The notes: generated by a model not told the origin, from the letters alone. Counted from the stretch's first letter, positions 1 to 6,143 are shown. The stretch: DNA of 12,505 nt from an uncultured Akkermansia sp. (GCA_904501915.1 CAJGCV010000062.1:1-12505); one strand, 5' to 3'. A program made the numbers and translations.

Positions 1-261
1 GATTATGCTACTTTCCTCCCGCGCCGTCTGCATCTACCTTATGGATTCTTGATGATGTATCGGATTTCGGCACTCTATGCAACCTCGTCCATCCATCCGG
101 CCTTATATGCAATTTCTGTTCGTACAGTCGGGATTTCCCCTCGAACTTCCTTTCCCACGGTTCGTTACCTCCCCGCAGTTGTTCTTCAGGTCTGGGATTC
201 CGCATCATCGCGGCTCCTCGCGGACTTTCACCGCAGTGCGCATATCGCGTCGGTCGTACAC
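1..261. other. No supported gene; stop-poor edge of window
   Basis: I find no convincing gene here. Two plus-strand frames and one minus-strand frame stay open through most of it, but they also run into the terminator and tRNA that follow, and none gives a protein I recognise. The third plus frame contains a GFRI-like string near base 200 that faintly recalls the C-terminus of formylglycine-generating-enzyme-like proteins, but the usual RGGSW motif is missing and no stop follows at the expected place. It could be a decayed gene end, a non-coding RNA, or the edge of a gene outside the window. Confidence 0.3.
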
Positions 262-263
262 AA

Positions 264-291
264 AAAGCCCGAGGTGATTACCTCGGGCTTT
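264..291 (-). terminator. Rho-independent terminator of tRNA-Glu
   Basis: A perfect 12-bp inverted repeat (264-275 with 280-291) has a 4-nt loop. Read on the minus strand, the GC-rich stem ends in a run of five T. It begins 5 nt after the 3' end of tRNA-Glu, so it most likely ends that transcript. The stem's own A and T ends could also make it work in the plus direction. Confidence 0.85.
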
Positions 292-296
292 CTGAG

Positions 297-368
297 CATC
301 CCCACGCGGATTCGAACCGCGGTTCTATGACTGAGAATCATATGTCCTAACCCCTAGACGATGGGGAC
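297..368 (-). tRNA. tRNA-Glu (anticodon CTC)
   Basis: The minus strand folds into a full cloverleaf of 72 nt. The 7-bp acceptor stem starts GTCCCCA. The D arm carries the GGGGTTAGGA loop region. The anticodon stem TATGA/TCATA encloses the loop TTCTCAG, giving anticodon CTC (reads GAG, Glu). The T arm is CGCGG-TTCGAAT-CCGCG. The variable loop is only 4 nt and the discriminator is G. CCA is not encoded (the next bases are CTC), so it must be added after transcription. The first acceptor pair is a G-U wobble, where bacterial tRNA-Glu normally has G-C. This is the CTC isoacceptor; a TTC isoacceptor should exist elsewhere in the genome. Confidence 0.95.
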
Positions 369-400
369 TTTCATGATGCTCGCAGCTTGGCTGCGCGCGC

Positions 401-429
401 ATTATACACACGCTCCCACGCGGCGTCAA
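401..429 (-). promoter_or_regulatory. Sigma-70-type promoter of tRNA-Glu
   Basis: On the minus strand TTGACG (424-429) is followed after exactly 17 nt by a perfect TATAAT (401-406). Transcription would start near 394, about 26 nt before the tRNA. This is close to consensus, as expected for a stable RNA gene. Confidence 0.8.
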
Positions 430-499
430 GACTAATCTGTAAAAAAAAACCAGTTTTGTCACTTTTTTATTCTTTTGCCCCATATGCAGCAGAAAAAAC

Positions 500-528
500 T
501 TGCGTACCCGCGAGTGATGCGCTAGTAT
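500..528 (+). promoter_or_regulatory. Probable promoter of tRNA-Ser
   Basis: TTGCGT (500-505), a 17-nt spacer and TAGTAT (523-528) lie 34 nt before the tRNA-Ser gene. The predicted start is near 535, leaving a leader of about 27 nt to be removed by RNase P. The hexamers are weaker than those of the tRNA-Glu promoter on the other strand. Confidence 0.5.
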
Positions 529-561
529 CTGCGCAGCACGCAACACAGCCTGCACCACACC

Positions 562-648
562 GGATGGGTGGCAGAGTGGTTGAATGCAGCGGTCTTGAAA
601 ACCGCCGAAGGTTAATCCCTTCCGTGGGTTCGAATCCCACCCCATCCG
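562..648 (+). tRNA. tRNA-Ser (anticodon TGA)
   Basis: An 87-nt class II tRNA. The acceptor stem GGATGGG (562-568) pairs with CCCATCC (641-647), followed by discriminator G648. The anticodon stem GCGGT/ACCGC encloses CTTGAAA, giving anticodon TGA (reads UCA, Ser). A long variable arm, GAAGG paired with CCTTC, is typical of serine tRNAs. The T arm contains the conserved GGTTCGAATCC. CCA is not encoded in the gene. It is transcribed away from tRNA-Glu and ends at the strong terminator that follows. Confidence 0.97.
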
Positions 649-656
649 TCATCAGA

Positions 657-695
657 AAAAAAGCCTCCTATTCGCCCGGAACAGGAGGCTTTTTT
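657..695 (+). terminator. Rho-independent terminator of tRNA-Ser
   Basis: A 13-bp perfect inverted repeat (657-669 with 683-695) has a 13-nt loop and ends in six T. It starts 8 nt after the tRNA and separates it from the membrane protein gene downstream. Confidence 0.9.
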
Positions 696-729
696 GTACG
701 CATGACACGCAGGAGACAACACCGGGAGA

Positions 730-758
730 TTGACAAGAAAACAAGCATCATGTACGAT
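730..758 (+). promoter_or_regulatory. Promoter of the unknown membrane protein gene
   Basis: A perfect -35 box TTGACA (730-735), a 17-nt spacer and TACGAT (753-758). The predicted start is near 765, giving a leader of about 26 nt before the ATG at 791. It lies downstream of the tRNA terminator, so the gene has its own transcript. Confidence 0.65.
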
Positions 759-790
759 GAAAGCATCCCACCTGCTGATCAATATACTGC

Positions 791-1318
791 ATGAAATCCA
801 CCCTGCTCTTCATCTGCTCCCTGCTTTGCCTTGCGTTCTTCTCCGTGCAACTCGTAGCCACAGGAGAAGCCTTGCCACCATCGGCTGATGCGTTCGGACA
901 AGTGGTGAACCCTAAGGAGGCAGAAGCCCTGCTGCTGGGGCAGCAGAGTTTCAACAGCGGCGTGGGCATGCTGGTGCTCGTGCTCTCCATCCTGGCTTTG
1001 TGCGCTGCAGTGGTCAGCCTGTTTTTCCTGCACAAGCCGCGCGTGCTGCGCTGGTTTCGCGGCGGTCTGCTTGCCACCAACATCATTGTGCTCACGGCGT
1101 GTGCCGTGCTCTTCCTCCTCACGCTGATGGAAAGCATGCAGCCGGAGCCCCAGTGTCTGCAACTGGTCTGGCCCTGGAAACATTCGTTCTGGGCACAGGC
1201 CATCAAACACGTTCAGCAGGCCGGCATGTTCCTGAGTCTCTGCTGCGGTATGCTCAGCGGCGTGAACTGCACTTCATTCTACCTCTTCTACCGCCGCCGT
1301 CAGATATACGGTGATTAA
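791..1318 (+). CDS. Unknown integral membrane protein, about four hydrophobic segments
   Basis: A 175-residue protein I cannot assign to a family. Residues 4-24 are a hydrophobic N-terminus, either a signal peptide or a first membrane segment. Further hydrophobic stretches lie at about 58-80, 92-113 and 144-166. The tail is strongly basic (YRRRQ, 167-171), which suggests a cytoplasmic C-terminus. Residues 25-57 and 115-140 would form loops; the second contains a tryptophan-rich patch (WPWKHSFW). Cysteines occur at 9, 13, 71, 104, 122, 151, 152 and 160. A promoter stands just upstream and there is no Shine-Dalgarno sequence. The TAA stop overlaps the TAA stop of convergent tatD by 4 bp. Composition and topology make it convincingly coding, but the function is unknown. 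Confidence 0.75.
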   Translation: MKSTLLFICSLLCLAFFSVQLVATGEALPPSADAFGQVVNPKEAEALLLGQQSFNSGVGMLVLVLSILALCAAVVSLFFLHKPRVLRWFRGGLLATNIIVLTACAVLFLLTLMESMQPEPQCLQLVWPWKHSFWAQAIKHVQQAGMFLSLCCGMLSGVNCTSFYLFYRRRQIYGD

Positions 1319-2127
1319 TCTCCCAGGGCAGGAAGCCGGAAAAACCGCATGGCATTAGCCGTAGTGGCTGCGGCAATTTCCTCCAGCGACACCCCGCGCA
1401 GCGCCGCCAGTTTCTCTGCCACAAAACGAGTGCGGCCGGGTATATTCAATTTACCACGGTGCGGCTCCGGGGAGAGATAGGGAGAATCAGTCTCCACCAT
1501 CACACGCTCCAACGGGGCCCAGGCAGCAACCTCCTGCACTGCATTCGTCTTCTTGAAGGTGATGATACCGGTGAACGAAACCATGCCATCCAGATGCTCA
1601 AACACGGCATCAGCCTGCTCCTTGCTTCCTATGAAGCAGTGAAACACCGGGCGCACTTTCGGAAAATTGCGGGCAATGGCAAAAGCATCGTCAAAACATG
1701 CTGTGCCTTCCTTGTCGCGCGTATGCAGAGATATATTCAACCCCAGTTCCTCTGCCAGTGCAAAGTGTTTCTCCAGCAGAACTTTCTGCCGTGCATAGTA
1801 GCGGGCTTCATCCCACCCCTCCGGGGCATCCCAGAAATAATCCAGACCGGCTTCACCAATGGCCGCCTGCGGGTATTTCCGGCACAGGTCTGCCATGTAC
1901 TCGAAATCCTCGTCGCTCACGTTCGTGGCCTCCGACGGGTGGGCAGCCAGGCATGAAGTGATGAAATCGGGCATGCGACGCGCAAGCTCAAGCTGCGGCA
2001 GCCAATCCTGCGGATGTGTACCCTGCGATATGCAATGCCCCACCCCCAGTGCAAGGGATTCTGCCCGCACTAATTCCAAATCCTCATACTTATCGTGCAC
2101 CAGGTGGCAATGCGTATCTATAATCAT
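1315..2127 (-). CDS. tatD: TatD-family metal-dependent hydrolase (probable DNase)
   Basis: A 270-residue amidohydrolase-fold protein of the TatD family. Members are divalent-metal nucleases, several shown to act as 3'-5' exonucleases on DNA; the cellular role is DNA repair or turnover in the cytoplasm. The metal ligands are all visible: the HxH motif in DTHCHL (H6, H8), E92 in GEAGLDYFW, H135 in SLHTRD, H163 in FHCFIG and D214 in VETDSPYL. The length is normal for the family. The frame stays open upstream to a TTG at 2274, but I chose the ATG at 2127 because the HxH motif normally sits at the very N-terminus and because a promoter (2134-2162) lies inside the would-be extension. The -10 box ends 6 nt before the ATG, so the mRNA may be leaderless. 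It converges with the membrane protein gene. Confidence 0.93.
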   Translation of the reverse strand: MIIDTHCHLVHDKYEDLELVRAESLALGVGHCISQGTHPQDWLPQLELARRMPDFITSCLAAHPSEATNVSDEDFEYMADLCRKYPQAAIGEAGLDYFWDAPEGWDEARYYARQKVLLEKHFALAEELGLNISLHTRDKEGTACFDDAFAIARNFPKVRPVFHCFIGSKEQADAVFEHLDGMVSFTGIITFKKTNAVQEVAAWAPLERVMVETDSPYLSPEPHRGKLNIPGRTRFVAEKLAALRGVSLEEIAAATTANAMRFFRLPALGD

Positions 2128-2133
2128 GCGCAC

Positions 2134-2162
2134 CGTATACACCACACGCCCCGAATTGTCAA
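2134..2162 (-). promoter_or_regulatory. Promoter of tatD, possibly leaderless
   Basis: On the minus strand, TTGACA (2157-2162), a 17-nt spacer and TATACG (2134-2139). Only 6 nt separate the -10 box from the ATG at 2127, so transcription would start at or next to the A of the start codon. Confidence 0.6.
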
Positions 2163-2298
2163 GGACAACCCTCATCTTACCCGGCAGAAGATACGGCGGC
2201 TTCCCTGCTATGAAGCAAGCCTCTACCTCCGACTCTGCACGCGCCAGGCTTGCAACGCATACATCAAGCAGCAAGCCACCGGGAACAGATTGAAGTAA

Positions 2299-2335
2299 AA
2301 AACAGCCCGGCTCAATGTCTGAGCGGGGCTGTTTT
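2299..2335 (-). terminator. Rho-independent terminator of thi4
   Basis: The arms 2299-2307 and 2327-2335 (AAAACAGCC with GGCTGTTTT) pair perfectly. The stem continues inward with one mismatch to GCTCA/TGAGC around a 5-nt loop. Read on the minus strand it ends in six T and lies 22 nt after the thi4 stop. Confidence 0.85.
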
Positions 2336-2357
2336 CTTCTTGCTTTTCAACAAAGAA

Positions 2358-3128
2358 TCAGGCGCGGATGGCGGCACCCATCAGCTCGGCGGCTTTCTTG
2401 CCGCTCATGAGCATACCGCCGAAAATCGGGCCCATGCGGAAGCTGCCGCTCACGCCGTTGGCGGCCATTCCGGAAACAAAGAGACCGGGGTAGATTTCCT
2501 TGGTGTTGTCGATAGTGGAGCGCTCGCCCTCTGCTGCGTCCATGCTCATTTCGCCCACCACGCCACCGGTGGGGGTGTTAAGGCGGACGCCGTTCTTGCG
2601 GGCCACGGTCTTGGCAATCTCGCAGTCGTGGCCGGTGCCGTCGAGCACGGTCCTGGAGATAATGGTCAACGGGTCAACATGCAGACCTTCGCGCAGCACG
2701 GGAGTCCAGTTCACAACCACGCCACCCACGCGGCCCTGCTTATACACCACATCCTCCACGGAATAGCAGTTGAAAATCGTAGCGCCTGCCTGTGTGGCCT
2801 TGTAGAGCAGCCCTGCCGTGGCATGCACGGAATCGATGATGTACGTGCCCTCGCGGTAGGGCTTGTAGCTCAGTTCCAACTCACGGACGATATCCATGGC
2901 CTCCTCCTGCACCACAATATCATTGAACATCATGGCGCCGCCCCACATACCGCCGCCGGGGGAAAGCTTGCGGTCAAACAATGCCACCTTGTGCCCGGCC
3001 TTGGCCAGATAATAAGCGGCTACAATGCCGGAAGGTCCACCGCCCACAATGGCGGCATCCAGCACCAGGTTGCTCTGCAATTTATTGAAATACGACTCGA
3101 TAATTCCACTAGATACCAATGTTTCCAT
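2358..3128 (-). CDS. thi4: Prokaryotic Thi4-type thiazole synthase (thiamine pathway)
   Basis: A 256-residue FAD/NAD-fold protein of the Thi4 family, which makes the thiazole half of thiamine (ADP-thiazole) from NAD, glycine and a sulfur source. Residues 25-51 form the dinucleotide-binding motif (VGGGPSG, then an acidic residue in FDRK). GGGMWGGAMMFN (58-69) is characteristic of the family. GTGHD (164-168) and RMGPIFGGMLMSG (231-243) match the catalytic core and C-terminus. Yeast Thi4 is a suicide enzyme that gives up an active-site cysteine. By eye the matching position here, after GTGHD, is not cysteine, which suggests the catalytic sulfide-using type known from archaea and some anaerobic bacteria; this needs an alignment. 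A TTG-initiated extension to 3173 is possible, but METLVSSG at 3128 fits family length and the nearby promoter. No TPP riboswitch is visible. Divergent from thiE. Confidence 0.92.
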   Translation of the reverse strand: METLVSSGIIESYFNKLQSNLVLDAAIVGGGPSGIVAAYYLAKAGHKVALFDRKLSPGGGMWGGAMMFNDIVVQEEAMDIVRELELSYKPYREGTYIIDSVHATAGLLYKATQAGATIFNCYSVEDVVYKQGRVGGVVVNWTPVLREGLHVDPLTIISRTVLDGTGHDCEIAKTVARKNGVRLNTPTGGVVGEMSMDAAEGERSTIDNTKEIYPGLFVSGMAANGVSGSFRMGPIFGGMLMSGKKAAELMGAAIRA

Positions 3129-3137
3129 GATGTTTTC

Positions 3138-3166
3138 AGAATAGTCATCCCCCGTGTTATCCGCAA
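3138..3166 (-). promoter_or_regulatory. Candidate promoter of thi4
   Basis: On the minus strand, TTGCGG (3161-3166), a 17-nt spacer and TATTCT (3138-3143). Nine nt separate the -10 box from the ATG at 3128, so the leader would be about 3 nt. That leaves no room for a TPP riboswitch downstream of this start. Confidence 0.45.
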
Positions 3167-3185
3167 GTCGCAACTATGTCATGTC

Positions 3186-3219
3186 TGCCGGAATAACGGC
3201 ATTTTGGCTTGTCGCGACA
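3186..3219. promoter_or_regulatory. Two inverted repeats between thi4 and thiE
   Basis: TGCCG and CGGCA (3186-3190 and 3197-3201) form a 5-bp inverted repeat around 6 nt. Eight bases later stands a perfect 10-bp palindrome, TGTCGCGACA (3210-3219). Both lie in the 115-nt gap between the divergent thiamine genes, upstream of both starts, where a shared regulator could bind. The function is inferred from position only. Confidence 0.35.
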
Positions 3220-3243
3220 GTGGCTTTGTGGCATGGTTAATCC

Positions 3244-3888
3244 ATGAAGCAGATTCTCGCAGATTGCCGGCTCTATGGCATTGTGGATATGGGTTACACC
3301 ACCCCGAAGCAGATTGAACCCCGCACCCACGCCCTGATTGACGGCGGAGTGCGCATCATCCAGCTGCGCGCCAAGGGGGTGGCGCAGGAGCGCGTCCGCG
3401 AATGGGCCATTGCCATGCAGCGCATCTGCCGCGAGCGGCAGGCGATTTTTGTGCTGAACGATTACCCGGAAATGGCAGCCGAAATCGGCACCGATGCCGT
3501 GCATGTGGGCCAGGATGGCGGGCCGCTGGCAGAAGTGAGACGCATCGTCGGCCCCGGCATCATCATAGGGCGCTCCACCCACAGCCCGGAGCAGGCGCTG
3601 GAAGCCCTCCGCGAAGGGGCAGACTACATCGGCTTCGGCCCGCTCTTCCCCACCGGCACCAAACCGGGGCGCGCCTCCATCGGACTGCAGGATATCGCCG
3701 CCGTGCAGCAGGCCGTGGGCAGCATGCCCATGTTCTGCATCGGCGGCATCAACGGCAGCACCCTGCCCCTGGTACTTTCCGCCGGAGCCAAGCGCGTGGT
3801 CATCGTCTCCTGGCTCCTGCAGCAAAGCGATATCGCCGCCGCCGCGAAAGGAGTTATCCAGAGTATACAGTCTGGCGCTCTTTCCTGA
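3244..3888 (+). CDS. thiE: Thiamine-phosphate synthase ThiE
   Basis: A 214-residue TIM-barrel enzyme that joins hydroxymethylpyrimidine pyrophosphate to thiazole phosphate, giving thiamine phosphate and pyrophosphate in the cytoplasm. The family motifs are in order: QLRAKG (40-45), FVLND (69-73), DAVHVGQDG (84-92), GRSTHS (109-114) and YIGFGPLFPTGTK (128-140), which binds the pyrophosphate with the following Gly-Gly motif GGI (167-169). The length is typical for a stand-alone ThiE. The ATG at 3244 gives the expected N-terminus; no Shine-Dalgarno sequence precedes it and I see no strong promoter. It is divergent from thi4, whose product it needs after dephosphorylation of the ADP-thiazole. A hairpin follows, then rpoN on the same strand. 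Confidence 0.95.
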   Translation: MKQILADCRLYGIVDMGYTTPKQIEPRTHALIDGGVRIIQLRAKGVAQERVREWAIAMQRICRERQAIFVLNDYPEMAAEIGTDAVHVGQDGGPLAEVRRIVGPGIIIGRSTHSPEQALEALREGADYIGFGPLFPTGTKPGRASIGLQDIAAVQQAVGSMPMFCIGGINGSTLPLVLSAGAKRVVIVSWLLQQSDIAAAAKGVIQSIQSGALS

Positions 3889-3896
3889 ATACAGCA

Positions 3897-3923
3897 GAAG
3901 TGAGTCTAGCATATCCTCACTTC
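3897..3923. promoter_or_regulatory. 8-bp perfect hairpin between thiE and rpoN
   Basis: GAAGTGAG (3897-3904) and CTCACTTC (3916-3923) form a perfect stem with an 11-nt loop, starting 8 nt after the thiE stop. No T-run follows, so it is not a standard terminator. It may shield the 3' end of the thiE mRNA or be a protein site upstream of the rpoN promoter. Confidence 0.4.
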
Positions 3924-3952
3924 GCACGGTCTGGGGAGGACACGGATTACAC

Positions 3953-3981
3953 TTGAAAACGCAGGTCCAATCTGCTAAAAC
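3953..3981 (+). promoter_or_regulatory. Promoter of rpoN, near-leaderless
   Basis: TTGAAA (3953-3958), a 17-nt spacer and TAAAAC (3976-3981). Nine nt separate the -10 box from the ATG at 3991, so the leader would be about 2-4 nt. Confidence 0.55.
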
Positions 3982-3990
3982 GCTGACAGC

Positions 3991-5280
3991 ATGAGCAACG
4001 CAGGGATGCAGCAGGGCATGAAGCAGAGCATGGTGGCCACCGCCGCTATGCAGCAGTTCATGCGCGCACTGCAGGCCACCAACATGGAGCTGCGCACCCT
4101 GGCAACCCAGGCCATGGCGGCTAACCCTGCGCTGGAGGAACTCCCCCCGGCGGAGGAGACGGAGGACGCGGGCACGCCCGATTACGCCGCTATCCAGCGC
4201 CACGATTACCTGCTCGATTCGCTTTCTGAAGCACCCAGTCTGACCGCGCATCTAGAGGAACAGGTGCGCCGCAGCGCCCTGCCCGCCAAGGTGGAAGAAG
4301 CTGCGCTGGAGCTGGTGCAGCACCTGGATGAACGCGGGTATTTTGCCGATGCTCCGCAAGAGATTGCCGCGCAGCACGGCTGGAGCAAAAACACCCTGGC
4401 AAAAGCCCTCCAGGCCGTGCAGGATTTAGACCCCGCGGGAGTGGGTGCAGCAGATTTGCGCGAAAGCCTGGTGCTGCAGCTGCGCCGCGAGGGCGAGGAA
4501 CACAGTCTCGCCATGCAGCTGCTGCAGAAGCACTGGCAGCAGCTGGTGCAGCACCGCTATGCCGAAGCCGCCCGCGAACTGGGCGAAAGCGAGCTGGCGG
4601 TGGCCGGTGCCGCCCGCCGCATTGCCCAGCTGAACCCCGACCCCGGCAGCGCCTTTTCGCGCGAAAACACCAGCGTTATCACGCCGGACATCATCGTCTC
4701 CCGCAAAGGAGATGAACTGGTAGTCAGCCTGACGGATGCCAACATTCCCCGCCTGGGCATCTCCGCCGAATATCGCGAAATGATGGCTGAGCAGGTCGAC
4801 AAGCCGGAGGTGCGCCGTTACCTCTCCCGCTGTTTCAGCGAGGGGCGAGAACTCATCAAGGCCATAGCCCAGCGCCAGCAGACCATTCTGCAGGTGGCGC
4901 AGGCCATCGTGCAGCACCAGCGCGCCTTTTTCCTGCAAGGCACGTCTGCGCTCATTCCCCTGAAAATGGAACATATAGCCGATGCCACCGGACTGCATGT
5001 CTCCACCATTTCCCGCGCGGTGAACGGCAAGTTCCTGAAATGCAGCTTTGGCGTGTTTGAACTGCGCCATTTCTTCACCACCGCGCTGGATGGCATTTCC
5101 CCGGAAGCCGTGCAGGCTCGCCTGCGCGCCATGATTGCCGACGAAGACCCACGCCACCCGCTTTCCGATGCCCGGCTGGAGCAACTGCTGGCAGCAGAAG
5201 GCATCACCATTGCCCGCCGCACCATCGCCAAATACCGCGATGCCCTCCATATTCTCCCTGCTTCCCAGCGCCGCCATTAA
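3991..5280 (+). CDS. rpoN: RNA polymerase sigma-54 factor RpoN
   Basis: A 429-residue sigma-54, which directs RNA polymerase to -24/-12 promoters and needs an AAA+ activator ATPase. Region I is at 10-50 (MKQSMVATAAMQQFMRAL), rich in glutamine and leucine, and is where activators act. A short acidic linker follows (51-66). The core-binding domain covers roughly 80-260 (QDLDPAGVGAADLRESL and QLNPDPGSAF are typical). The helix-turn-helix is at 325-363 (HIADATGLHVSTISRAVNGK, then FELRHFF). The RpoN box that reads the -24 element is ARRTIAKYRD at 408-417, one or two conservative changes from the usual ARRTVAKYRE. It is shorter than the 470-490 residues of E. coli-like versions, mainly because of the short linker and loops. 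None of the usual neighbours (lptB, hpf, PTS genes) is present. It has its own promoter and no Shine-Dalgarno sequence. Confidence 0.96.
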   Translation: MSNAGMQQGMKQSMVATAAMQQFMRALQATNMELRTLATQAMAANPALEELPPAEETEDAGTPDYAAIQRHDYLLDSLSEAPSLTAHLEEQVRRSALPAKVEEAALELVQHLDERGYFADAPQEIAAQHGWSKNTLAKALQAVQDLDPAGVGAADLRESLVLQLRREGEEHSLAMQLLQKHWQQLVQHRYAEAARELGESELAVAGAARRIAQLNPDPGSAFSRENTSVITPDIIVSRKGDELVVSLTDANIPRLGISAEYREMMAEQVDKPEVRRYLSRCFSEGRELIKAIAQRQQTILQVAQAIVQHQRAFFLQGTSALIPLKMEHIADATGLHVSTISRAVNGKFLKCSFGVFELRHFFTTALDGISPEAVQARLRAMIADEDPRHPLSDARLEQLLAAEGITIARRTIAKYRDALHILPASQRRH

Positions 5281-5285
5281 CCTCA

Positions 5286-5358
5286 CCCGCGCCCCGGCGC
5301 AGGTTTTCACTCAGGCATAGCCTGTTTTCAGTATTCACTCGCGCGCAGCGCGTTTTCA
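5286..5358. repeat. Modular TTCACTC-box hairpin repeat, rpoN side
   Basis: A GC-rich hairpin (5287-5303) is followed by two tandem 28-bp units (5303-5330 and 5331-5358; 21 of 28 identical). Each unit begins GTTTTCACTC or GTATTCACTC, has a small palindrome in the middle and ends GTTTTCA. The palindromes differ but both still pair: AGGC/GCCT around ATA in the first, GCGC/GCGC around GCA in the second. Bases 5286-5330 match 6258-6302 at 40 of 45 positions. The cluster starts 6 nt after the rpoN stop. Confidence 0.75.
5287..5307 (+). terminator. Possible terminator of rpoN within the repeat
   Basis: The stem CCGCGC with GCGC-A-GG (5287-5292 and 5297-5303, one bulged A, 4-nt loop) is followed by TTTT, starting 7 nt after the rpoN stop. 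It is compact but the T-run is short. Confidence 0.4.
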
Positions 5359-5403
5359 TCCTATTCCACCAGAAGCAAACCACCGCCGAGCGAGCAGAAG
5401 CGG

Positions 5404-5727
5404 CTACGCAACCAGACCGGAGGCACGCGACCACCACTTACGACCGTGCTCCTGAATATGACGGCGGACATCCGGCGACTGGAGCATTGTATCAGCCAAC
5501 AAATCAACCTCTATGGCCAAGGGAAGGTCATCAATTCCCCGATGAAGCTGCAACAGTTCATCCATTCCTATATTCTTGCCGATGAGAAAAAGATCCACAT
5601 CGGAAGCAGGTTTATAATTTCCCATGGCCCGAGAGCCAAAAAGAACAGCCTCCTCCACCGCAGGACAGGAAGACAGCACAAAGGCAATCCCCATGCGCTG
5701 CTGCTGTGTAAGCCCATCATTCATCAT
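5404..5727 (-). CDS. mntA: MntA-type nucleotidyltransferase antitoxin
   Basis: A 107-residue minimal nucleotidyltransferase (MNT). In characterised HepT/MntA pairs this protein neutralises the HEPN toxin by transferring AMP to a tyrosine in the toxin's active-site motif. The signature GSRAMGNYKPASDVDL (31-46) contains the GS motif and the two metal-binding acids D43 and D45. The third acid is probably D75 in AIEVDL. The usual GSRARG has Met in place of the second Arg. The ATG at 5727 (or 5724) overlaps the end of hepT by 11 (or 8) bp, so translation is probably coupled. A TTG at 5733 is also in frame but less likely. The pair lies between two repeat clusters. The family call is firm; toxin neutralisation is inferred from the pair. 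Confidence 0.9.
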   Translation of the reverse strand: MMNDGLTQQQRMGIAFVLSSCPAVEEAVLFGSRAMGNYKPASDVDLFLIGKNIGMDELLQLHRGIDDLPLAIEVDLLADTMLQSPDVRRHIQEHGRKWWSRASGLVA

Positions 5728-6121
5728 CCGCAAGGCAGTTGAGATGTTCTACACAGGTACGCACCATGGGGAGATACACCTCCATCACCCGCTTCAAGGC
5801 GAGCTGTGCCATTTCCTCATTGTATGCATGGGTGAAGATATTACGAGTCAGCAACGCATCAAGCCACGGTTCTGCATCTTGAATCAGGCCAATGGCAAAC
5901 GCCTTCTTAATTGTTTCCTTGGGACTGGCAACATCGATTCCTTCATCTTCGAGCTTATCCTTAAGAGTCTTCCAGCACAGCTCAAAGGTCATCTGGAAGA
6001 AATGCAGGATTCCCGCCTGCTGGCGTTCATCCTCTGGTGCAGTCTCACACGCCCTGGCAAGGCAATCGTAGGCCCTGTTCAAGTTCTGCAAACGCTGTTG
6101 CCATCGGTCATCCCTGCTCAT
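5717..6121 (-). CDS. hepT: HepT-type HEPN toxin (probable RNase)
   Basis: A 134-residue all-alpha HEPN protein of the HI0074/HepT type. HEPN toxins of this kind cleave RNA as dimers and are held inactive by the adjacent MNT protein. The catalytic Rx4HxY motif is intact as RNIFTHAY (R93, H98, Y100); Y100 is the expected AMP acceptor. FFQMTFELCWKTLKD (41-55) is the conserved helix of this subfamily. I chose the ATG at 6121: the alternative at 6145 overlaps the -10 box and would be upstream of the predicted transcript start. Weak purine-rich AGAAAGA lies about 10 nt upstream, the nearest thing to a ribosome-binding site in the window. The toxin gene comes first and the antitoxin second. Confidence 0.9.
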   Translation of the reverse strand: MSRDDRWQQRLQNLNRAYDCLARACETAPEDERQQAGILHFFQMTFELCWKTLKDKLEDEGIDVASPKETIKKAFAIGLIQDAEPWLDALLTRNIFTHAYNEEMAQLALKRVMEVYLPMVRTCVEHLNCLADDE

Positions 6122-6143
6122 TGTTCGTATCTTTCTGCGTTTC

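Noticed and set aside
3..350. Open plus-strand frame with a GFRI string, reminiscent of a formylglycine-generating-enzyme C-terminus
   Set aside because: The RGGSW motif is missing, the frame runs on through the terminator and the tRNA, and other frames are open too; probably chance in a stop-poor stretch.
2128..2274. 49-residue N-terminal extension of TatD from a TTG
   Set aside because: The family starts right before the HxH motif, and a TTGACA-17-TATACG promoter lies inside this stretch.
3220..3243. Possible sigma-54 promoter before thiE (TGGCAT)
   Set aside because: The GG and GC dinucleotides are not 10 nt apart and the -12 TTGC element is missing.
3129..3243. TPP riboswitch upstream of thi4 or thiE
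   Set aside because: None of the conserved riboswitch segments was found on either strand in this gap.
2250..3317. Long open frame on the plus strand opposite thi4 (about 355 codons)
   Set aside because: It is antisense to a clear Thi4, is rich in His, Ala and Gly as expected from the mirrored codons, and resembles no protein family.
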